64,000 nt of DNA from Aspidapion aeneum. Its lineage: Eukaryota > Arthropoda > Insecta > Coleoptera > Brentidae. The notes beneath the pieces were generated by a model. It saw nothing but the letters and a program-made list of their open reading frames with translations, made no database searches and was not told the DNA's origin. The DNA lies in the NCBI GenBank assembly GCA_963576565.1, contig OY755042.1, forward strand, positions 95,908,185 through 95,972,184, written 5' to 3'. A program made the translations under genes and the position numbers. Shown here in pieces: positions 57,568-64,000 of the stretch. The number at the start of each line of letters is the position of its first letter. Position 1 is the stretch's first letter.

Positions 57568-58129
57568 TATAGTAAACAAAATTTTTATGTTGAAAGATTA
57601 GCTCATATTCCAATGCAAAACTGTCAAAATATGGCCTGACACTATTAAAATTATTGCAATAAGTCCCTATTAACAACTATGAATGTTAAGGGCAATCTAT
57701 AGGGAATTAAAATATTAAAATATAATTGAGTCAATTTTTAAAACAGATAGTAGGTAGTAGACTAGACCATTGGCATTGCTTTACAAGATTAGTTATAGTT
57801 AATTAGTCATGCACTAACATTAATATAAATAACTTTGGATCATTTTGACCAAAAACTCAAAAATCTACCTGATAAAGAAGACGTATCCAAATGCCCTTGC
57901 AAAAATTAAAATTAAATCAAATTTTGTACAAAAAATGTACCTGAGTAAACCGAAGACTATAACATTAAGAAAGTAATAGTTCAAAATATCAGAGCAGTCT
58001 ACTTAAAGAAAAAATAAAAAAGATCATGGTGTGTTAATACAAATCTTCAAACTTCTAATATATTTGCTAAATATGCAGTCTTTGTTTTAGTCAAACCGAA
58101 AATTTAAAGATATTATATATGGACCATAA
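57568..58129. other. No recognised feature
   Basis: AT-rich; no gene or repeat that I can support. Confidence 0.45.
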
Positions 58130-58560
58130 CGAATGTATTCCTCCTATGTTCACATATGGATCCCAGACCTGGACAGCTACAAAATCAAACATGGATAAGG
58201 TAACAAAAGCCCGAAGATCAATGGAAAGATAAATGTTACATGTAAAGCTCATAGACAGAAAAAAGAATCAATGGATAAGAAATAAAACAAAAGTAAGGGA
58301 TGTCCGAAGAGAGGTAGCAAAATTAAAATGGAAATTTGCCGGTCATAATATCAGACAGAAAGACGATCGATGGAAGAAAGTATTGTAAACTCGAGACCTT
58401 GGGAAAATAAAAGAAGTAGGAGAAGACCCCAAATGAGATGGGCGGGCGATATGAAGAAACACGCGGGGACTAGATGGATGAACACGGCGACAGACAGAGA
58501 AGAGTGGAAGATATTGGGGGAGGCCAATGTCCAAAGATGGATCGAAGAAGGCTAAATAGA
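58130..58560 (+). pseudogene. RTE-type LINE C-terminal remnant
   Basis: The C-terminal tail is open for 61 codons: RPWENKRSRRRPQMRWAGDM, KKHAGTRWMNTATDREEW, NVQRWIEEG and a stop at about 58553. Upstream, in other frames, are KSNMDKVTKARRSMER-like and KTDRKKN-like pieces. This is the youngest-looking of the three copies of this family. The body is missing, consistent with 5' truncation. Confidence 0.75.
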
Positions 58561-59160
58561 ATAGAATAGATATGAAAAATAGCGTGTTGCGAATTATGGA
58601 CACTTACAAATGCGAATAAAGGACAACAAAAAATATTTGAAAGAAAAATTCTTCTTAAGATGTTTGAACCAGAAGACTTAGAAGAATTTTTAAGAAAAGT
58701 TATTTACTTACCAATTTTTGCCCATATATCACCTAAAAACCATAAAAATGAGCACCATAAAAAAATAACGAAAATATTTTGAACAGTGGTGAATTTACGC
58801 TACTGAACTGAACCGAGGAATGAACAAAAACTAAAACGCCGATTATAATTGTAGCAAACCACCGCTTTACTTAAGAATAAGAGAAGTCTTATAAGAAGAT
58901 AGAGAAGATATAACGTCGAACAAATACAATGGTCATTCAGTGCGTTGACCTTGAAAATATCCACCGTGGTTATGGTCGTTCGGAAAAGGTCACCCAAAGA
59001 GTCAAGAGAAGAGAGGTTGTAGGTATATATTGAAGAAAATAAGAAGAGCTTCAGTTAACTTAAGCAACCGACAACAACTAACTAAAGTCACCGCAATACA
59101 ACGACCGAATGAATACCTGTTTTATAATTTTTAAATCACATACAACAATAAGCAGACCAA
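58561..59160. other. No recognised feature
   Basis: The minus-strand TTTAG/GTGATATATGG and ATTG/GTAAGT near 58712-58735 look like a 21-nt microexon but have no other support. Confidence 0.4.
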
Positions 59161-59179
59161 GTAGCTATGCTCATGTGTT

Positions 59180-60030
59180 TATTTCTTTTGTTTAGTTAAA
59201 TCTTTCGACAGGCAGGCGTTTAATTTTCAGCTTGGTCTACTCATTTTCTGCCCCTGTTATATTATGTTATTGCGGCCTTTTTACTAACGAGGGCTACGAT
59301 CGGTGAATCTTACGACCATCACCACCATCAGCTTATTTATATTTCTAATTCTTCTTTTTCATATCCTACTCAACTTTCAAACCTTTTAACTATGTTGTCT
59401 TGGGAGTTCTTTTGTTTTGGCATTTTTTAAATATTAGTACTCTCGATTTTGGCATTCTTTGGAAACATCATTTTAAAAGTTGGTTTAAACCCACTTATGT
59501 AAACAGTACTTATTTCTTTTGTTTAGCTAAATCTTCCGACAGACGTATATTTAGACGTTCTTTTCAAAGACTTTTGTTCTACAACCACCAGTGTCCTCCG
59601 ATCATAAGGATCTTACGAACAACGACCACCATCAGGTTTATTTTTTTCATGCTTCTTTTTCATAACCTACTCTACTTTTAAACCTAGACTTTTAACTACA
59701 TTGTCTTGGGATTCCTTTTGTTTTGGCATTTTTTAAATATTAGTACTCTCGATTTTGGCATTCTTTAGAAACACCATTTTATAAGACGGTTTAAACCCGC
59801 TTATGAAAACAGTACTTAATTCTTTTGCTTAGCTAAATCTTCAGACAGGCGTATATTTAGACCTTCTTTTCCAAAACACTTTTATTCTACAACCACCCGT
59901 ATCCTCCAATCATAAACCTATACGTTCAACTTTAAGATTCCTTTTGTTTTGGCCTTTTTTTAAATTTTGGGATTCTTTTTGTACATCATTTTAAAAGATG
60001 GTTTAAACACGCACAAAAGTCATAAGCTTT
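59180..60030 (+). repeat. Tandem repeat, period about 308 bp, nearly three units
   Basis: Units share TTGTCTTGGGA(G/T)TTC, TTTTGTTTTGGCATTTTTTA, ATATTAGTACTCTCGATTTT, GGTTTAAACCC and TTAGCTAAATCTTC-GACAG. TTGTCTTGGGA recurs at about 59395 and 59702. Partial units flank these. It lies 1.6 kb upstream of the BEL polyprotein and may belong to that element's LTR or leader. Confidence 0.65.
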
Positions 60031-61605
60031 ACAAATTCTATATTTACATTCCTCACAGAAATAACATTTAAATGCTGATGTGAATTTTCTATTTAAAGAA
60101 ATATATTCGAGGTTTAGGTTTTTTAAAGTTAAACAAGATCAATTTTCTATTCTTACCTACAACATTGAAGAAATGTTTATTTTATCTGCCAGTCTACACA
60201 ACACTGCAAACAAACTTACACTGAAAAGCAAAAAGACAGAGTTCGGGTACATCGAACAGTCTTGGCGGACTAAACTTAATAGGCGATTAAATACACCTTG
60301 GATGCATACTCTGTTTAGTGAAATTCTTGTTCTTTTGGTTTAATCCGTTTGTTTCGTTCTCACTCAAATTAGTTTTATTTTGAGTTACAATTTTTGGGAA
60401 TTTTACTGCGCTGCGGCGCCTTTAAGAGTTTTTTTTTGTTTTTCTTTTTAATTAACTTAATACTATTTACAGGGTTCAAACCTTTCTAAATTAAAATTAG
60501 TACTAAGATATAAGTATTTACAATTATTTATATACAAATTACAACTTACTATTACGTGTGCATAATGAAAAAATACTTGCAATACAAATTTCAATTTACG
60601 CGATGGTCTTGACACCCTTTGTTCCGTTCCTTCAAATGAAATATTTTCCCATTTGACCCGCCTGTGTATTAAACATCCTTTTTACCTATATACGAAATGG
60701 ATCAAGGTGAAATGCCGTCGACCTCTAAAAATCAGTATTCACAAATCTGCGAAAGCGAACAGTTAATGCGTTCCTGTGATACTCGTACAAATATTTACGC
60801 CCTTTAGAGGCAATTTTTTACAAGCTCGCGAGCGGGAGTGATTACAAGCTATATTACTAACTCTTAACCTCCGGAGTTGAAGTGAAGATCTACCACAAGA
60901 CGTCGCCAAATTGGATTACCCTTGTAGCTCCTTTTTTGGTAAGTCAAGACCTCTTCATTTCGTCCTTTTTTACTTCATATTACTACAATAGAGATTTGGG
61001 TACAATTTGGACGCAACTTAGAAATACTGTGTTTACATTTAACATCAAAACCAGTTTGGGTAGTCAGATTGATCTAGGTATTTTACAGTCCAGTTTGGGA
61101 CTGATTTTCCCCTGATTTTCAATCTCAAGCAAGGATTTTACATGGTCCTTCGAACCGGATCAGTCTGGTTTTCCAACCCTTTCTGAGTTGCCCTTAATTT
61201 TCGCAAATCTTTATTTTTTATTTTTTTTGCGATTTTTTTCATTACGCACAAACTTACGTTACAATTACGATTATTAGATTAGGTTATTACGATACATGAT
61301 TACTAATGCTTTACTAGTGGTAGGTTTTAAAACCCGCCCTCTTACAATTTAAAAACCCAAGTTTTTAAAAATTTGCACCCATTAGGGGCCCCGTATTCGC
61401 ATTCAAATTTACGTTTTTTGCGGTCTTTTTGCCTTCTTTAAGTTTGTTTCGAGCGCGATTCCTTATCAGTTTTAATTTTTTGTCGCCTCTCGGTCGAACG
61501 CTCGTTTTTTCATACTTTTTACAATCGATATAAAATAAATTTATTATTTACAATTATTTACTATAATTCTTTGTAAATATACAATTGTTTTTTAATTTTA
61601 TTAAA
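60031..61605 (+). other. Presumed 5' LTR/leader of the BEL/Pao element
   Basis: It has no stop-free coding segment of note. It should hold the 5' LTR and primer binding site. I could not place the LTR edges without the 3' LTR, which is outside the window. A possible LTR start TGTTATATTATG is at about 59256. Confidence 0.35.
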
Positions 61606-64000
61606 ATGCCTACAATTACAAGCGAACAAAAAAGAGAGCGTGCCTTAGCATTGCGAGGCGCCGTTTTAGACCAGTTAAAATTGATCGAGGATGCTGCCAA
61701 AAAGGCAGAATCAAATGCAGTGTATCTGAATCGTTTCAGAGTTGCTTTTCGGAGTCTTGAGAAGTTGCGTAAGAGTTTTGACGGTCATCAGAATACTTTG
61801 ATCGCGCTTATTGCTTCCGAAAAAGAGGAACTTAACATACAAAATGCCGTTGCGTACGATTTTTCAAACAGGCTCTTAGAGATTGAATCAATATTTTACA
61901 CGTTAATTGAGGAACCCGAACAGAGCCAAAACTCTAACACTCAAGCGAATCAAACCGTTTTAAATGATACTACGGTCGTGCATTGCCACGAACACGAGCA
62001 TCATTACAAGCCAAGGATGGATTTGCTTACTTTTTCGGGTGACCATCAAAAGTTTACTACTTTCATAGAGGTTTTCAATGCCTTAGTTCATACTAACAAA
62101 TCTATGAGCCCCGTTGAAAAGTTTTCAACTTTACTTTCAGTTCTTTCCAGCACACCATACGCTTTGGTATCTCATTTGCCCTTGCAAAATGATAATTACG
62201 TCATCGCGTATCGAGCTTTGCTTGAAAGATACGATAATAGACGATTGCGTGCAGTTTCGTATTGGAAAAAAATGGAAAATTTTCCGCCTATGACATACGA
62301 AAATGTACAAACTTTACGTTTATTAATGGATACTTTCCAAGAAAATTTACAAGCATTAATTACCATGGAATACGAGGTCGAAAAATGGGAATTTATTACT
62401 ACAAATATGCTCCTAGACAGATTAGATCCTCATACGAGGAAAGTTTTTGAGCATCAGCATGCCTCGACAGACATGCCTACTTACGATTCCGTTAAAGATT
62501 TTATTCTTAAACAATGTACAGCCTTAGAGACCGTTTCTCTAAGTGCAAAAATTTGCAATACAGAAAAATCTAAGATTTCTTTTACGAATAAAAATTACAA
62601 TACAAGAGGTTCGCATGCTGCGCCTCAGCAGAATAAAAAATCTGCTTTTTTTACAAATACAAATCATACAATGGAGACTGCTACTTCCCACAATACAAAT
62701 ACCTTTAAGAGTTCTACAAATACTTGTTATTACTGCTCAGAAAGTCACGTGATCTACCGGTGTCCTAAATTTTTGGCCAAAAGTCCTTACGAAAGATCGC
62801 AGATTGTGAAAAGTCATAACGCGTGTACCAATTGTTTGGCCAATTTTCACATTCAAACCCAATGTACTTCTAAAAAACGTTGTTTTAAATGTGGTTTCCC
62901 CCACCACACTCACTTGCATTTTGAACGTACTCCTGCGGAGAGTGTCCCTGCTATTACCTACAATCCGAACCCGAGTTCGGAAAATTCTTCGCATTCGTCG
63001 TCTAATTCGACTGGAGTAGTTGAGAATCGGACAGTCAATGTTAACATGGCGTTACATGATCACGCGGTTTTACTGAGCACCATTAGATTTAAAGTACAGG
63101 ATCAATTTGGTCTTTGGCAAGAGGGTCGCGGAGTCCTAGACTCTGGGGCGCAGGCGTCATTTATTACAAAAGATTTTGCTAAAAAATTAAATTTACCCCG
63201 TTTCAGTACTTCACTGACGTTGCAGGGTCTAGATGGTATGTGTACTTCTTCTAAAGCGGGAGTCCGTTGTACAATTTCCACTTTAGATGACGTTAGAAAA
63301 TATAATTTAGAGGTCATCATCCTTGAAAAAATTTGCGATAATATGCCTTTTTCTACCTTTTCATTAAAAGATTATCCTTACATTGCCAATTTAAAACTTG
63401 CAGACAAATACTGTTTTGAAAGTGGAAAAATCGATGCTATTTTTGGAGCTGATTTTTTCCCATTAATCCTTGAAAACGGCCGAATTTCTAACGGTCCGGA
63501 TCAGCCCGTTTGTCTAAACACTACTTTTGGATGGGTGGTAATGGGAAAAATTAATTTACCAAATTCGAGGCACCAAAATATAAATACTTTTTTTACTAAA
63601 ATGAGCGATTCTAGTATCGAGAATACTCTCAAGTTATTTTGGCAAACAGAAGAAGTACCAGAGGTAATTTTTAAAACTCCGGATCAAGAGTTTTGTGAAA
63701 ATTTGTTCCTAAAAACTACCTCTAGACACCCGTCAGGAAAATACATAGTTGCGTTACCCTTTAAAATGACAGCCCCAGACTTTGGAAACACCCGAGATCT
63801 TGCGTTACGTAGATTTTATTCCTTAGAAAATCGACTTTTACGAGATGAAAAATTACATACTACATATTCGGACGTGCTAAAAGAATATTTAGAACTCGGC
63901 CATATGAGACCGGTTCCCCCTCCTACTTATTTACAAATAAATAATTATTTTTACATAGCGCATCATGCGGTAATAAAAAATGATTCTACAACAACCCCCG
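61606..64000 (+). CDS. BEL/Pao retrotransposon Gag-Pol polyprotein, 5' part (runs off the window)
   Basis: ATG at 61606 opens 798 codons with no stop up to the window end. Residues 1-120 are a charged, likely coiled-coil Gag N-terminus. From about residue 137 (PRMDLLTFSGD) to about 300 is the DUF1759-type Gag domain. Zinc-knuckle-like Cys/His clusters start at residues 374 (CYYCSESHVIYRC), 407 (CTNCLANFHIQTQC) and 426 (CFKCGFPHH). The aspartic protease signature is VLDSGAQASFI, with catalytic Asp at 512. GADFFPLIL and FGWVVMGKI follow, a typical BEL linker, then the start of the reverse transcriptase (LFWQTEE; YLELGHMRPV). Gag assembles particles, the protease cuts the polyprotein, and Pol copies and integrates the element. 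The frame is undamaged, so insertion is recent and the copy may be active. RT, RNase H, integrase and the 3' LTR lie outside. Confidence 0.9.
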   Translation, partial: MPTITSEQKRERALALRGAVLDQLKLIEDAAKKAESNAVYLNRFRVAFRSLEKLRKSFDGHQNTLIALIASEKEELNIQNAVAYDFSNRLLEIESIFYTLIEEPEQSQNSNTQANQTVLNDTTVVHCHEHEHHYKPRMDLLTFSGDHQKFTTFIEVFNALVHTNKSMSPVEKFSTLLSVLSSTPYALVSHLPLQNDNYVIAYRALLERYDNRRLRAVSYWKKMENFPPMTYENVQTLRLLMDTFQENLQALITMEYEVEKWEFITTNMLLDRLDPHTRKVFEHQHASTDMPTYDSVKDFILKQCTALETVSLSAKICNTEKSKISFTNKNYNTRGSHAAPQQNKKSAFFTNTNHTMETATSHNTNTFKSSTNTCYYCSESHVIYRCPKFLAKSPYERSQIVKSHNACTNCLANFHIQTQCTSKKRCFKCGFPHHTHLHFERTPAESVPAITYNPNPSSENSSHSSSNSTGVVENRTVNVNMALHDHAVLLSTIRFKVQDQFGLWQEGRGVLDSGAQASFITKDFAKKLNLPRFSTSLTLQGLDGMCTSSKAGVRCTISTLDDVRKYNLEVIILEKICDNMPFSTFSLKDYPYIANLKLADKYCFESGKIDAIFGADFFPLILENGRISNGPDQPVCLNTTFGWVVMGKINLPNSRHQNINTFFTKMSDSSIENTLKLFWQTEEVPEVIFKTPDQEFCENLFLKTTSRHPSGKYIVALPFKMTAPDFGNTRDLALRRFYSLENRLLRDEKLHTTYSDVLKEYLELGHMRPVPPPTYLQINNYFYIAHHAVIKNDSTTTP

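Noticed and set aside
58700..58740. 21-nt minus-strand microexon between TTTAG and GTAAGT
   Set aside because: Too short and isolated; no second exon or conserved reading frame to support it.
59256..61605. Exact 5' LTR and primer binding site of the BEL element
   Set aside because: Without the 3' LTR in the window I could not place the edges, and no convincing TGG-start primer site stood out.
1..64000. CRISPR arrays, operons or bacterial-type signals
   Set aside because: No regularly spaced identical repeats with unique spacers, and the exon-intron structure and element types are eukaryotic.
1..64000. Further hammerhead ribozymes
   Set aside because: I scanned by eye for CTGANGA with GAAA on both strands. 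Other CTGATGA or TCATCAG hits (for example near 5849, 20382, 20896 and 54870) lack stem II and GAAA at the right spacing.

Overview
This window reads as AT-rich nuclear DNA from an insect or other arthropod. The only host gene I can recognise is split by very large introns. Most of the rest is layers of animal transposons: Penelope-like elements, RTE-type and CR1/Jockey-type LINEs, Ty3/Gypsy and BEL/Pao LTR elements, mariner, several hAT families, a piggyBac-like MITE, foldback elements and a tRNA-type SINE. I cannot name the species.

Host gene (minus strand): three phase-compatible exons at 30658-30726, 2412-2508 and 1039-1367 encode the N-terminal region of a Tousled-like kinase (tlk). The evidence is the order of a GSSHSDKD block, a KRKRKAE nuclear-localisation-like block and a KKINDYF block, which is characteristic of TLKs. 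The coiled coil and kinase domain lie beyond position 1. The intron between the first two coding exons is about 28 kb and packed with transposons. A fourth well-formed 57-nt candidate exon (39981-40037, minus) is in phase with the second coding exon and may be an alternative upstream exon. GC/CpG-rich unique patches at about 12.5, 31.2, 32.1, 34.9, 43.8, 44.5, 46.4, 47.5 and 48.6 kb could be alternative promoters or 5' exons. Many carry a GGCAAC(G/A) motif.

1-30 kb, inside the tlk introns: RTE-type LINE remnants at 2.8-3.7 and 13.1-13.9 kb; LINE fragments at 5.1-5.7, 11.2-11.4 and 15.4-16.5 kb; a hAT element with a TTF/ZMYM-like zinc-finger remnant (7916-8998) and its short derivative with a perfect 8-bp target duplication (21244-21624); three members of another hAT MITE family in the window (12.1, 19.5 and 41.0 kb); a Penelope-like GIY-YIG endonuclease remnant (25.3-26.1 kb); a piggyBac-like MITE (26554-26807); and a 1.5-kb foldback palindrome (28146-29634). 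The most striking object is at 18266-18970: two direct repeats 479 bp apart, each with a complete type I hammerhead self-cleaving ribozyme on the minus strand. This matches retrozyme or Penelope pseudo-LTR architecture.

30-56 kb: promoter-like GC-rich patches alternate with Gypsy reverse transcriptase remnants, including a tandem array of about five copies of a YVDD-to-FLGH palm fragment. There is also a three-deep transposon nest (40729-42392), an inverted pair of Penelope pieces (36.4-37.0 kb), a SINE, hairpin MITEs, and two copies of a repeat that carries a ~142-bp minisatellite with very different copy numbers (48.8-50.6 and 55.0-55.8 kb).

56-64 kb: a decayed mariner with recognisable ends (56338-57567), another RTE tail, a ~308-bp tandem array, and the intact 5' part of a BEL/Pao polyprotein (61606 to the window end, about 798 codons without a stop). 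The last is the only long open coding region in the window and looks recently active.
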